In this document: one piece after another, positions 23,854 through 30,747 of the stretch | Position numbering within the stretch: the stretch's first letter is position 1 | Layout of the letters: each line of letters starts with the position of its first letter | Source of the DNA: a virus | Virus record (IMG/VR): IMGVR_UViG_3300046652_000006 | Span: 1-44,022 of that record | Reading direction: 5' to 3' (one strand) | Length of the DNA stretch: 44,022 bases | Translations under genes and position numbers: made by a program | Notes under the pieces: generated by a model | The model's database searches: none | The model's input: only the letters and a program-made list of their open reading frames with translations | What the model was told of the DNA's origin: nothing

Positions 23854-24639
23854 ATGCCAACCGAAGTCAAAAAGATATCCCCCCAAGACGAAGTGTGTAT
23901 GGCCTTAACGGCCGCTGAACCAACGTTCAAAATGTCTTTGCCACCACAGATCCCAAGCACCAAGTTCATTCGGGTAGCGCAGACCGCTATCAGGCAGACG
24001 CCAGCATTGGCCGGCCTGGACCGCCAGAGCCTCTATGCTGCCTTCCATAAGTGTGCTGCCGATGGCCTCTTGCCTGATGGCCGGGAAGCCGCGATCGTTC
24101 CTTTCGGACAGACGGCGACTTATATGCCTATGATCCAGGGAATTTGCAAGAAGGCCCGAAACTCTGGCGAGATCAAGACGATCAATGCCCAGATCGTCTA
24201 CAAGAACGACGCCTATGAGCATTGGATTGACGAGTCAGGAGAACATTTTAAGCATGTTCCTACCCGCGAAGAAAAAGGAGAAGCTATTTTGGCCTATGCG
24301 TTCTGCGAAACAAAGGATGGCGGAATCTTCTTTGAAGAACTCAGTATGCAGGATATTGCTTCTATAGAAAAAATGTCGAAGGGATCTCTATGGAAAGGAC
24401 CATGGCGTACCGAGATGATGCGCAAGTCCGCGATCCGGCGCCTCTTAAAATATCGTGTTCCATCGAGCACAGACATTGACGAGGTGATCCGTGAGAACGA
24501 TGATCCCTTAGATCCACCACCTCCCGCTAAAACGGCCGAGACAACTTCATCCAGACTCAGAGATGCGGTTCAGACGACGGTTGAAGTGCCTGACAACTCC
24601 GATGATGTAGCAGCCAGGGAAGACAATCTTCCTCTATGA
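23854..24639 (+). CDS. recT: RecT-family single-strand annealing protein
   Basis: 261 residues behind AAAGGAGAT. TKFIRVAQTAIRQTPALAGL, SLYAAFHKCAADGLLPDGRE, AAIVPFGQTATYMPMIQGIC and KGEAILAYAFCETKDGGIFF are the ordered RecT core blocks, ending in KGPWRTEMMRKSAIRRLLKY. The acidic C-terminal tail is typical. It coats single strands and anneals them, working with the YqaJ exonuclease encoded upstream in the same operon. Confidence 0.95.
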   Translation: MPTEVKKISPQDEVCMALTAAEPTFKMSLPPQIPSTKFIRVAQTAIRQTPALAGLDRQSLYAAFHKCAADGLLPDGREAAIVPFGQTATYMPMIQGICKKARNSGEIKTINAQIVYKNDAYEHWIDESGEHFKHVPTREEKGEAILAYAFCETKDGGIFFEELSMQDIASIEKMSKGSLWKGPWRTEMMRKSAIRRLLKYRVPSSTDIDEVIRENDDPLDPPPPAKTAETTSSRLRDAVQTTVEVPDNSDDVAAREDNLPL

Positions 24640-24815
24640 ACCCCTTCAATAAACATAAACACGAATGGTTCTATCTGACTCGTGGCATGGGCGAAATGCC
24701 GAAGAGGAATACTCCCGAACCCTTGCGCGTAGCAGGGCATATCTGTAAATGCCCTTGCGGTGCAAAGATGCTATTTCCGGACGATCCTAAACTTAGACCG
24801 GTGGAGGTTGAGTGA
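24636..24815 (+). CDS. 59-residue protein with CKCPCG knuckle
   Basis: ATG at 24636 overlapping the RecT stop (ATGA). MNPFNKHKHEWFYLTRGMGE, then GHICKCPCGAKMLFPDDPK. A half zinc knuckle with a His-rich N-terminus (HKHEW) could make a metal site. Its stop overlaps the next GTG. Confidence 0.5.
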   Translation: MNPFNKHKHEWFYLTRGMGEMPKRNTPEPLRVAGHICKCPCGAKMLFPDDPKLRPVEVE

Positions 24816-24994
24816 CTACCGAATTGGAATGGATTATGCAGAAACGTGCAGAACTCAGACGCGCTAAGAAGCGGGAATTTGATCCGCGTATGCCTCATCC
24901 AGACACATGGGACCAGGCAAGGTTTATCCAGATCATCGGAGATCGAGATAGAGAGATACGACGACTTAAGACAAAACTACAGGTGAAGGTATGA
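24812..24994 (+). CDS. 60-residue basic helical protein
   Basis: GTG start at 24812, overlapping the previous stop (GTGA) with GGAGG upstream. TELEWIMQKRAELRRAKKRE, FDPRMPHPDTWDQ and RDREIRRLKTKLQVKV are highly charged helices. It overlaps the sigma-like gene's ATG. Function unknown; a nucleic-acid-binding role is possible. Confidence 0.5.
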   Translation: MTTELEWIMQKRAELRRAKKREFDPRMPHPDTWDQARFIQIIGDRDREIRRLKTKLQVKV

Positions 24995-25593
24995 TCGCTG
25001 AGGGATTTTTGATTTGTGCGTTGGCGTTGCCTGTTGCTTCTGAGAGAGGAAATTCTCCAATACCTTCAGAGAGTTTTGTTGTTATTGAACAACTACTGCA
25101 AATACCAAGCGATGATGAAGCGTGGAGGAAAGTATCTAAATACATGGCCGCGACAGCAAAGCGCATGAAGGTCGATTACCAGGACATTTCAGACATTGTG
25201 AATGATTCTTGCCTCGCCCTATTGGGCCAACTTCAAAAAGGTGTTTGTCCAACTTTCGTTAAAGGCTATATCAACGGGATCGTGAAACACATGGCATTTA
25301 ATAGCTTCAATAAAAACAAAACAGAACCTCTCGGAGAGACTCAATATAAAGACACTAAAATATCAATCTTTGACAAAACATCGCGCAACGAAACTTTGGA
25401 AATTATCGGAAAGATCCTCTCCGCCATGAGCGATCCTCGGAGAACTGTTGTGCGGATGCACCTTAAGGAAATTCAGGCAGAAATCATCATGGAAAAACTC
25501 AATATCACAGCAACACAATATCGACTTCATTTGAGTCGGGGACTTGATGAGCTGGAAGAGAAAACAAAAAGAAAGTTGAAGTGGTCAGCATGA
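24991..25593 (+). CDS. ECF-like sigma factor
   Basis: 200 residues. Residues ~45-105 resemble sigma region 2 (VSKYMAATAKRMKVDYQDIS, then DIVNDSCLALLGQL and FVKGYINGIVKHMAFNSFNK), and residues ~138-195 resemble region 4 (LSAMSDPRRTVVRMHLKEIQ, AEIIMEKLNITATQYRLHLS, RGLDELEEKTKRKL), the helix-turn-helix that contacts -35 DNA. An N-terminal ~30-residue hydrophobic stretch (MIAEGFLICALALPVASERG) precedes it and is unusual for a sigma factor. It sits in the recombination operon and could direct host polymerase to late promoters. Assignment is by pattern. Confidence 0.7.
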   Translation: MIAEGFLICALALPVASERGNSPIPSESFVVIEQLLQIPSDDEAWRKVSKYMAATAKRMKVDYQDISDIVNDSCLALLGQLQKGVCPTFVKGYINGIVKHMAFNSFNKNKTEPLGETQYKDTKISIFDKTSRNETLEIIGKILSAMSDPRRTVVRMHLKEIQAEIIMEKLNITATQYRLHLSRGLDELEEKTKRKLKWSA

Positions 25594-25673
25594 CGACTCT
25601 TGGAATATGGATTGCAGGATTCGCTTTTGGGATTGCCGTTGGAATAGCGATAGGGTATAGGGGGATCAAATGA
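25590..25673 (+). CDS. 27-residue glycine-rich membrane peptide
   Basis: MTTLGIWIAGFAFGIAVGIA then IGYRGIK. A single transmembrane helix with a GxxxG-like spacing, overlapping both neighbours as ATGA. Function unknown. Confidence 0.45.
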   Translation: MTTLGIWIAGFAFGIAVGIAIGYRGIK

Positions 25674-25966
25674 AAACTGTATTGTTTATTGCCGTTGCAC
25701 TGATTACGTTTAGTGTGGTGTTAGCGTTCGCTAGTTGTCCGAAAGGATGTGAAGAACACCAGGGAACTTGTGCTTGCGACCAAGCCCCGGCTGAATTCGC
25801 CCCTAGCGTCGTTCCGTCAAATGAGAAGCCGCCAAGGTCAGGGCAGTTGTCCCAGGATGCGGTAGAGGCGTCTACGCAAGCAAGTCTCACGTATCAAGAC
25901 GCCCAGCACGACCAGGAGATCAAGGACGCGGATACGGCTGGTAAGACGGCGGCGGGAATCAAATGA
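25670..25966 (+). CDS. Secreted Cys-containing protein
   Basis: 98 residues. N-terminal signal peptide MKTVLFIAVALITFSVVLAF followed by ASCPKGCEEHQGTCACDQAP. The A-S-C could be a weak lipobox, with four more Cys close by. The rest is Pro/Gln/Asp-rich and probably disordered. It would act outside the cytoplasm. Function unknown. Confidence 0.55.
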   Translation: MKTVLFIAVALITFSVVLAFASCPKGCEEHQGTCACDQAPAEFAPSVVPSNEKPPRSGQLSQDAVEASTQASLTYQDAQHDQEIKDADTAGKTAAGIK

Positions 25967-26310
25967 ACAAAGACCAATTCGCCTATTTGAATGAAAACAT
26001 CGTCTCCCTGGAATCCGAGCGCGACCGTTGGTACAAACAGGCGCATGAATCAGAGCAACGGTATTTGAACGCATCGGCTGAGTGCGACCGATTGAAGGCG
26101 GAGTTGGAAAAGCTGAGTTGCCCACATTGTGGATCAGATGTGGACGGAAAGAATTGGAAGGCCCTTGCCGAGAAGATGCGGGAGGCGTCACGCATAGGCA
26201 TGGAGTGGGTTTTACTTGGCAATCATGATGAGGCCCCAGGATGGATAGAAGCACGAGATTCGTTCGAGAGAGCCCTCGCCTTGTTCGACGCGAAAGGGGA
26301 TATGAAATGA
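25963..26310 (+). CDS. Coiled-coil protein with CPHCG knuckle
   Basis: 115 residues. MNKDQFAYLNENIVSLESER and RYLNASAECDRLKAELEKLS are coiled coil, then CPHCGSDVDGKNW (zinc knuckle half), then a helical C-terminal half with WVLLGNHDEAPGW and FERALALFDAKGD. It resembles the coiled-coil proteins at 15515 and 26878. Function unknown. Confidence 0.5.
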   Translation: MNKDQFAYLNENIVSLESERDRWYKQAHESEQRYLNASAECDRLKAELEKLSCPHCGSDVDGKNWKALAEKMREASRIGMEWVLLGNHDEAPGWIEARDSFERALALFDAKGDMK

Positions 26311-26756
26311 CGACTATTGAGCAACGGTTTTTTGCGAAAGTAATTAAAACTCCAAAGTGTTGGTCTTGGATTGGGGCAAAAGGGAGTAACGGCTACGGTC
26401 AGATGCAGATGGGTCCAAGAAAACAGCAAGCGCATCGCATTGCGTATGAATTGTTTGTAGGACCTATCCCCGAAGGTTTAACGATTGACCATATTTGCCG
26501 ATTCAAGGACTGTGTAAATCCTTCCCATTTGCGAACCATGACGATGCTCGAAAACGTAATGGATGGATGCGTCAATGCCAAGAAAGATCATTGTCCGCAA
26601 GGCCACAAATACGACGAAACCAACACGATACGCTACCGGACGTTCCGCTATTGCCGGGAGTGTAAACGCGCGAAGGATAAGGCGCATCATCTGAAATATC
26701 GTGATCGGATTCTTGCCCGAAAAAGAGAAGCCTGGCGCAAGGCGGCGGGGAAATGA
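26307..26756 (+). CDS. HNH homing-type endonuclease
   Basis: 149 residues from the ATG at 26307 (ATGA overlap). KCWSWIGAKGSNGYGQMQMG, HRIAYELFVGPIPEGLTIDH and ICRFKDCVNPSHLRTMTML are the conserved H-N-H block (D61-H62, N71-P-S-H74), and a C-terminal Cys-His ribbon CPQGHKYDETNT...YCREC follows. It nicks or cuts DNA at a specific site and probably spreads by homing. Codon-level overlaps with both neighbours show it is now part of the operon. Confidence 0.9.
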   Translation: MTTIEQRFFAKVIKTPKCWSWIGAKGSNGYGQMQMGPRKQQAHRIAYELFVGPIPEGLTIDHICRFKDCVNPSHLRTMTMLENVMDGCVNAKKDHCPQGHKYDETNTIRYRTFRYCRECKRAKDKAHHLKYRDRILARKREAWRKAAGK

Positions 26757-26881
26757 TTGTCCTTTGCGTCTTTGTTTTGTCATTTGGCATTGCTTTGCTA
26801 GCGATCATGAATTTAATCTATTTGGCATTGAAGGACATCGCCATTACGTTACGGGCCAGGGCGTCAGGGAGGGACAAATGA
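26753..26881 (+). CDS. 42-residue single-pass membrane protein
   Basis: MIVLCVFVLSFGIALLAIMN then LIYLALKDIAITLRARASGR. One transmembrane helix with a basic C-terminal tail. Overlaps the HNH stop and the next ATG (ATGA). Function unknown. Confidence 0.5.
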   Translation: MIVLCVFVLSFGIALLAIMNLIYLALKDIAITLRARASGRDK

Positions 26882-27273
26882 TCGACGAAAAGAAGCTGGC
26901 GGAATGGCAGAGCCGATATGAAGGTTGCTATGACGAAATGGATAGAAACTCTTTTGATGAAATCATGGACACCCTCTCAGCGCTCTGGAAGGAAAACGCG
27001 GAGTTGAAACATCAGGGCAAAGTAAACGTGGAATTATTCGACGAGGTGAAGCGACAACGGCTAGAGATCGAAGAGTTGAAGCGACAGGCCGAGGAGTGCG
27101 GATGCTGGCAAGGACATGGCCGAGGTTCAAGATGCGCCAAGCTCGAAGCCGTCGCCAGGGCGGCGGAAGGATTAAGTCATGGTGTCGATTGGAACAAAGG
27201 GACTCACGCCATAATACACGGCTATCGTAAACAGTTGCTGGAAGCCCTCGCCGCTATCAAGGACAAGCCATGA
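26878..27273 (+). CDS. Coiled-coil protein
   Basis: 131 residues from the ATG at 26878 (GGGAGGG upstream). Helices KKLAEWQSRYEGCYDEMDRN, then NVELFDEVKRQRLEIEELKR, then a GCWQGHGRGSRCAKLEAVAR segment. Cys and His are spaced but not in a clear ribbon. Same texture as the coiled-coil protein at 25963. Function unknown. Confidence 0.5.
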   Translation: MIDEKKLAEWQSRYEGCYDEMDRNSFDEIMDTLSALWKENAELKHQGKVNVELFDEVKRQRLEIEELKRQAEECGCWQGHGRGSRCAKLEAVARAAEGLSHGVDWNKGTHAIIHGYRKQLLEALAAIKDKP

Positions 27274-27446
27274 CCGCCAACGAACTCTATCATAAGTGGA
27301 TGAAGCAATGGGGTTCCTGCATCGGGGAGTATGAAGAGGAGGTCGTCAAAGACATCGAAGATTTTTGTACAGAAAGAACATTACTGCTTGAAGGGGTCTT
27401 ATCATCTTACAAGGCGTTCAAGGATGGGATTGAGAAACTATTCTAA
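27270..27446 (+). CDS. 58-residue helical protein
   Basis: MTANELYHKWMKQWGSCIGE, then EYEEEVVKDIEDFCTERTLL and a final helix YKAFKDGIEKLF. All helical. ATGA overlap with the previous gene and TAATG with the next. No family recognised. Confidence 0.5.
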   Translation: MTANELYHKWMKQWGSCIGEYEEEVVKDIEDFCTERTLLLEGVLSSYKAFKDGIEKLF

Positions 27447-27601
27447 TGTGCGATTGCCGATATTGCCATGAGATCATGGTTATGGCTGTCATGAAAAGGA
27501 GACAGGATGAAGCGTTGCGTAAGGCACAATCCGCCAACCAAGAAACCCAAACGCCTCCAATTCAAGGCGGAGAAGTACCTACACCGCCAAGGGACGAGTA
27601 A
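27446..27601 (+). CDS. 51-residue MCDCRYC microprotein, overlapping another frame
   Basis: TAATG overlap with the previous gene. MCDCRYCHEIMVMAVMKRRQ then a Pro/Gln/Glu-rich tail. The CxCxxCH start could bind metal. Its last 95 bases are shared, in another frame, with the gene at 27507. Confidence 0.4.
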   Translation: MCDCRYCHEIMVMAVMKRRQDEALRKAQSANQETQTPPIQGGEVPTPPRDE

Positions 27602-27641
27602 AGCCGTTCAGGCCAGACTGGATCGGTTCTTTAAGGCGTAA
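27507..27641 (+). CDS. 44-residue basic protein, last gene of the rightward operon
   Basis: AAGGAG six bases before the ATG is the best ribosome site at the operon end. MKRCVRHNPPTKKPKRLQFK then AEKYLHRQGTSKAVQARLDR, highly basic and perhaps nucleic-acid-binding. Its last 11 bases overlap, tail to tail, the leftward gene at 27631. Overlaps the preceding gene by 95 bases. Confidence 0.5.
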   Translation: MKRCVRHNPPTKKPKRLQFKAEKYLHRQGTSKAVQARLDRFFKA

Positions 27642-28095
27642 CGGGTTGCTGTGCTACTACGGGTCCGCCCGCAAACGAGTAGCTAAACGAAATACCCGCT
27701 CCGGCCTTCCCTTGTGCTGAAACCCATCTTCCGAAGACGTTCACATGTGCGGACTTATACTGGCTAAGAGTCGGAATCACGCGAAGGATGTCTAAGCCGC
27801 CGGCCACGTAAGGCTCAATTGTGGCGTCATGCGTCTGCCAGGGTGCCACGGCGCCAAGCTGGATGGCGAATAGACCTTTAGGGTCAGTCCAGACAGGCAG
27901 AGACAGACCGCCAATGGCCTGTTTGACGATTCCGTCATACCCAATAAGAGCTTCTGTTGCCTGGAGAGGAAGTCCGATTGTTCCGATCGGTGTCTGCCAA
28001 GTGATATCCGCATAAACCCTTGAAACACTTTGTAAGACCGCTAAGATCGCTATAACTGCTATGGCTAAGATGAAGATTGGCAAACGCATTTTCAT
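27631..28095 (-). CDS. Secreted beta-rich protein, last gene of the late block
   Basis: 154 residues with AGGAG before the ATG. N-terminal signal peptide MRLPIFILAIAVIAILAVLQ to about residue 28 (VYA), then a beta-rich body (SLPVWTDPKGLFAIQLG, VNVFGRWVSAQGKAGAGISF, SYSFAGG). The amphipathic strands recall outer-membrane or beta-barrel-type proteins. It lies beside the small membrane proteins, so a role in lysis or in host envelope change is possible. Confidence 0.6.
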   Translation of the reverse strand: MKMRLPIFILAIAVIAILAVLQSVSRVYADITWQTPIGTIGLPLQATEALIGYDGIVKQAIGGLSLPVWTDPKGLFAIQLGAVAPWQTHDATIEPYVAGGLDILRVIPTLSQYKSAHVNVFGRWVSAQGKAGAGISFSYSFAGGPVVAQQPVTP

Positions 28096-28105
28096 TTAAT
28101 CTCCT

Positions 28106-28198
28106 TTAGTGCTTAATTGACATCGCCCATCCGAGAAAGGCGAATACTGCTAAAATCCCCACAACGCATCCAATGATGATTCCGAGAAAAACAATCAT
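28106..28198 (-). CDS. 30-residue membrane peptide
   Basis: MIVFLGIIIGCVVGILAVFA then FLGWAMSIKH, one transmembrane helix. ATGA overlap with the gene upstream. Part of the small membrane-protein cluster that flanks the holin-like genes. Confidence 0.45.
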   Translation of the reverse strand: MIVFLGIIIGCVVGILAVFAFLGWAMSIKH

Positions 28199-28284
28199 TG
28201 GTTCTTTCGTCTATATTCTCTGACCCATCGAATGACGGCTCCCACCGAAAACATCGTTCCCAACGTAGCAACAAGAGCGATCAT
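28195..28284 (-). CDS. 29-residue membrane peptide
   Basis: MIALVATLGTMFSVGAVIRW then VREYRRKNQ: one transmembrane helix with a basic tail. ATGA overlaps on both sides. Confidence 0.45.
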   Translation of the reverse strand: MIALVATLGTMFSVGAVIRWVREYRRKNQ

Positions 28285-28610
28285 GGCTTAGGTGGATCTT
28301 CTACCCGTCTTTGTTCCAGGGCAGGATTACCGCTTTGAGGCGCTCCTGTTACTGCAGCCGCCGTATGATGCTGGATCCCTGTAAACAGGGCCATAATTGA
28401 CCCAGAACAAGCCACAAGTGCCCAGGCACCCAAAGTATCCAGGTCAATGGAAATACAGTGTCCTGCGCCATCCCATGTAATTCCAAGGCTATTTAGAAGC
28501 CCCTGGTGAGCTGCCATGATGCCAAGTCCGGCCGCGATAGCCCCTTTAATGAGCGACGGCCCCATTTTCTTTATCGCGACCTCAATGATCCATTCCTTGA
28601 AGTTATTCAT
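28281..28610 (-). CDS. Two-helix membrane protein, holin candidate
   Basis: 109 residues. Two hydrophobic helices: LIKGAIAAGLGIMAAHQGLL and LGAWALVACSGSIMALFTGI, separated by a short loop, with a polar and Pro-rich tail. Size, two helices, charged tail and place near the endolysin fit a holin. AGGAG precedes the ATG. Confidence 0.55.
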   Translation of the reverse strand: MNNFKEWIIEVAIKKMGPSLIKGAIAAGLGIMAAHQGLLNSLGITWDGAGHCISIDLDTLGAWALVACSGSIMALFTGIQHHTAAAVTGAPQSGNPALEQRRVEDPPKP

Positions 28611-28632
28611 TCAGTCTCCTTAAAATCTGGTA

Positions 28633-28659
28633 GGGAGTGGCGTCCATGGGCGCACTCCC
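28633..28659 (-). terminator. Hairpin between small membrane genes
   Basis: GGGAGTG (28633-28639) pairs with CACTCCC (28653-28659), with further partial pairing inside the loop. On the plus strand it is followed by a T-rich CTTTGTTTCT; on the minus strand, the direction of these genes, T-richness is weaker. It may tune expression of the downstream holin candidate. Confidence 0.4.
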
Positions 28660-28666
28660 TTTGTTT

Positions 28667-28774
28667 CTACATCCGGTGAGCAACCCAAACAACGACAGCA
28701 ACAGCTCCAACGATCGCCAGAACCAGGAACAGAAAACCGCTTTCGTCATTCATCTTCTTAGTTATCCAGTTCAT
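28667..28774 (-). CDS. 35-residue membrane peptide
   Basis: MNWITKKMNDESGFLFLVLA then IVGAVAVVVWVAHRM. One transmembrane helix after a polar start. ATGA overlap with the upstream gene, GAGG site present. Confidence 0.5.
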   Translation of the reverse strand: MNWITKKMNDESGFLFLVLAIVGAVAVVVWVAHRM

Positions 28775-28989
28775 TGATTTATCCTCACAATCGGATGATT
28801 CCATCCGAAACTAGGTCCTCCAAACGATCCGAATAGAATACTAATCAGCCACAAACACGCCACCACAATGATGAATACACGAATGATCTGAGCCATCGGT
28901 GCGGGAATGAATGGAAGATTAGCAAGAGCCCACAAGAATAACCCAACAACCAGGGCGACAACAATAACGCTTACAATCAAGTTAAGCAT
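28771..28989 (-). CDS. Two-pass membrane protein, holin-like
   Basis: 72 residues, AAGGAG upstream. Two hydrophobic helices, LNLIVSVIVVALVVGLFLWA and IIRVFIIVVACLWLISILFG, joined by a Pro/Ala loop. It resembles by pattern a family of small two-pass phage membrane proteins next to lysis genes. Either this or the gene at 28281 could be the holin and the other an antiholin. Confidence 0.55.
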   Translation of the reverse strand: MLNLIVSVIVVALVVGLFLWALANLPFIPAPMAQIIRVFIIVVACLWLISILFGSFGGPSFGWNHPIVRINQ

Positions 28990-29000
28990 AAGACTCCTTT

Positions 29001-29025
29001 TGGCCCCCTACCACGAGCAGGGCCA
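29001..29025. other. Small hairpin in intergenic gap
   Basis: TGGCCC (29001-29006) and GGGCCA (29020-29025) form a six-base stem with a 13-base loop just upstream of the ribosome site of the 72-residue gene. No T-run follows on the minus strand. It could be a weak attenuator or processing site. Confidence 0.3.
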
Positions 29026-29036
29026 CGTTCTACAGT

Positions 29037-29366
29037 TTAGGCGTTCGCTTTCGTATCTGCATCCACCAATTGCTGAGCACCGGTCGTCAAAGACGCCAAG
29101 TGCGACTGGATCGCCGTGATCTGTGCTGTGAGATCTGCCGGCGTTCCGCCCGCTTGAATCTTCGCCAAGAGTGCATCCACGTCTGCCGCGATCTTCGTGA
29201 TCGAGGCCATGACCGTTGTCAATTCCACATCTTCCGCCGTGATGGCGGCATTTAAGTCGTCGATTTGTGCCATGAGGTTATTCTCCTTTTCTGCTATTGC
29301 GTCGAGCGTATGCTCAATCGCTTCCAACTTCTTCCTGAAATAGTCGAACGTCCAATTGTCGCACAT
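29037..29366 (-). CDS. Coiled-coil virion-associated protein candidate
   Basis: 109 residues from the ATG at 29366 (GGAGG eight bases upstream). MCDNWTFDYFRKKLEAIEHT then a long regular helix with heptads (LDAIAEKENNLMAQIDDLNA, AQITAIQSHLASLTTGAQQL). A trimeric or tetrameric coiled coil is likely. Function unknown; position suggests a tail or lysis-zone role. Confidence 0.55.
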   Translation of the reverse strand: MCDNWTFDYFRKKLEAIEHTLDAIAEKENNLMAQIDDLNAAITAEDVELTTVMASITKIAADVDALLAKIQAGGTPADLTAQITAIQSHLASLTTGAQQLVDADTKANA

Positions 29367-29367
29367 A

Positions 29368-29904
29368 TTAATGTCCTCCAAGAACTATCGGAGTCGAAAA
29401 GAACTGCTGATAAATCGCATCGCGTAAAACAGCTAAAACGCGGTTACACGTAGGCTGGTCAATATCGACGTGGTTGGTCGTTGTCCCGAACTGCATGTCA
29501 AACATCGTGACGCTAGAGCAATTGACCGCGTAGTAATCGACTTTGCCTAGGTCGTTCCACCTTTCCGAGTCCCGGCCGTCAGCCCATCCGTAGACATAAT
29601 CGTTTGAACTTACTGCGACCAGGGATCGGAGCAAATCCTGTTGGGTGAGTGGCGGTGAATAAGTCGGATTCGGACCGAATAGGGTGAGTTGATAGGTATG
29701 GGAAGCGAGCGGGTTCTTAAACACGGAAGCCGTAAACTGCGCCGTAGTGGCCGCGATAAAAGACTCTTCAAAACCCGGCGCACTCGCTGTCGAGATTCGT
29801 ACCACGGTATAGCCGGCACAAGGAACCGCTTGTATCCATGCAAGAACCAGAGCCGCAAGCGCATATCGGAGTGATTTGAGCAAGGGCATTCTGGTTCGCC
29901 GCAT
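29368..29904 (-). CDS. Secreted protein of unknown function
   Basis: 178 residues from the ATG at 29904 (AAGGAG upstream). N-terminal basic start and signal peptide MRRTRMPLLKSLRYALAALV to about VPCAGY, then a mixed beta body (AQFTASVFKNPLASHTYQLT, LVAVSSNDYVYGWADGRDSE) with three Cys. It ends two bases before the coiled-coil gene. It would be exported, perhaps to the periplasm. No family recognised. Confidence 0.55.
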   Translation of the reverse strand: MRRTRMPLLKSLRYALAALVLAWIQAVPCAGYTVVRISTASAPGFEESFIAATTAQFTASVFKNPLASHTYQLTLFGPNPTYSPPLTQQDLLRSLVAVSSNDYVYGWADGRDSERWNDLGKVDYYAVNCSSVTMFDMQFGTTTNHVDIDQPTCNRVLAVLRDAIYQQFFSTPIVLGGH

Positions 29905-29962
29905 GGGTGACTCCTTTTGTTGTACTGATAGTGAACGTCTTTGTCGTGCCCGCATCGACACT

Positions 29963-30166
29963 TCATCTACGTTTATGCTTACGACGATCTTCGACTTCCT
30001 TTTCACAACCAACACAAAATCGTGTTACCGATGCGACACAAACTCTATTGGCCCCACACTCACATTTTGTCCATGGGTCAGACTCCCAACAGCTTTCAGG
30101 ACACTTCCCTAGGATCTTTAAACCGGAGATAGGGCAATGGTCATGTATGCGTTTCTTCCTGTCCAT
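29963..30166 (-). CDS. 67-residue Cys-rich zinc-finger-like protein
   Basis: MDRKKRIHDHCPISGLKILG, KCPESCWESDPWTKCECGAN, RVCVASVTRFCVGCEKEV: eight to nine Cys in CxxxC and CxxC pairs, then a basic tail. Four bases downstream of the endolysin stop. Probable double zinc site, function unknown. Confidence 0.6.
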   Translation of the reverse strand: MDRKKRIHDHCPISGLKILGKCPESCWESDPWTKCECGANRVCVASVTRFCVGCEKEVEDRRKHKRR

Positions 30167-30170
30167 TCCG

Positions 30171-30563
30171 TCAATTCTGTTCTTCCTTGATGAAAAGAAC
30201 CTCAGACACCTTTGTTGGATCGTCGTCGATATGAATGTGTCTGGTATTCCAGTAGGAGTCCACGTAGATCCCGCGTCTATTGATCCCTGCCGCCATGCAA
30301 GCGTCTACGATCAGAGCCGCTTCACGGCTAGAACGCACTCGCAGATCCACCGCATGACCAGTGAGATGAGAGGAATCTGGAACAGCTCCGATGACGGATT
30401 CGTTCTTCTCAATCGTGCGCTTGCCAGACGTAATGACAAAGGCAACTCCAACGTGGTCAGGATCAAGTTCAATGGTTTTCTTTCTTGCGATAACGAGCTT
30501 CGGAATGAAGTTCTCATCGAGTCCCTCCACTTCAGAATCTTCAAAGTATTCCCATTTACTCAT
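30171..30563 (-). CDS. M15-family peptidase, probable endolysin
   Basis: 130 residues from the ATG at 30563 (ATGA overlap with the small gene upstream). Typical M15 motifs: VITSGKRTIEKNES, then S65-H66-L-T-G-H-A-V-D73 (the SxHxxGxAxD zinc block) and RHIHIDDD with H111. Predicted zinc ligands are H66, D73 and H111. Cuts cell-wall peptide bonds to release progeny. No signal peptide, so export depends on a holin. Confidence 0.88.
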   Translation of the reverse strand: MSKWEYFEDSEVEGLDENFIPKLVIARKKTIELDPDHVGVAFVITSGKRTIEKNESVIGAVPDSSHLTGHAVDLRVRSSREAALIVDACMAAGINRRGIYVDSYWNTRHIHIDDDPTKVSEVLFIKEEQN

Positions 30564-30730
30564 CTTTGTGTACCCTGTCCATTTGAAATCCCAGGCCCAT
30601 TCGAGTCCGATGCCTTGCAGGAAAACCCGCACGCCTGACAGCGATACCATATTCCCCTCATATCCAAATCATCCCAACAGCACTCCATCTCACTATCCTT
30701 TCCAAACTCTTTGCAAGTCGGGCAGTTCGT
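30560..30730 (-). CDS. 56-residue zinc-ribbon protein with apparent ACG start
   Basis: The reading frame encodes CPTCKEFGKDSEMECCWDD, then MRGIWYRCQACGFSCKASD. CPTC and CQAC are 27 residues apart, a proper ribbon. An in-frame TAA lies just upstream, and between it and the CPTC no standard start exists: GGAGGG is followed by CTT ACG AAC TGC. ACG at 30730 would be a one-base change from ATG. Starts at the in-frame ATGs (30688 or 30661) would lose the first knuckle. The TGA overlaps the endolysin ATG (ATGA). Confidence 0.5.
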   Translation of the reverse strand, partial: TNCPTCKEFGKDSEMECCWDDLDMRGIWYRCQACGFSCKASDSNGPGISNGQGTQR

Positions 30731-30747
30731 AAGCCCTCCGCGTTACT

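Noticed and set aside
29907-30638. Long rightward 243-residue frame
   Set aside because: It lies antisense to the endolysin and zinc-finger genes, which have clear family motifs, and its translation has no coherent domain.
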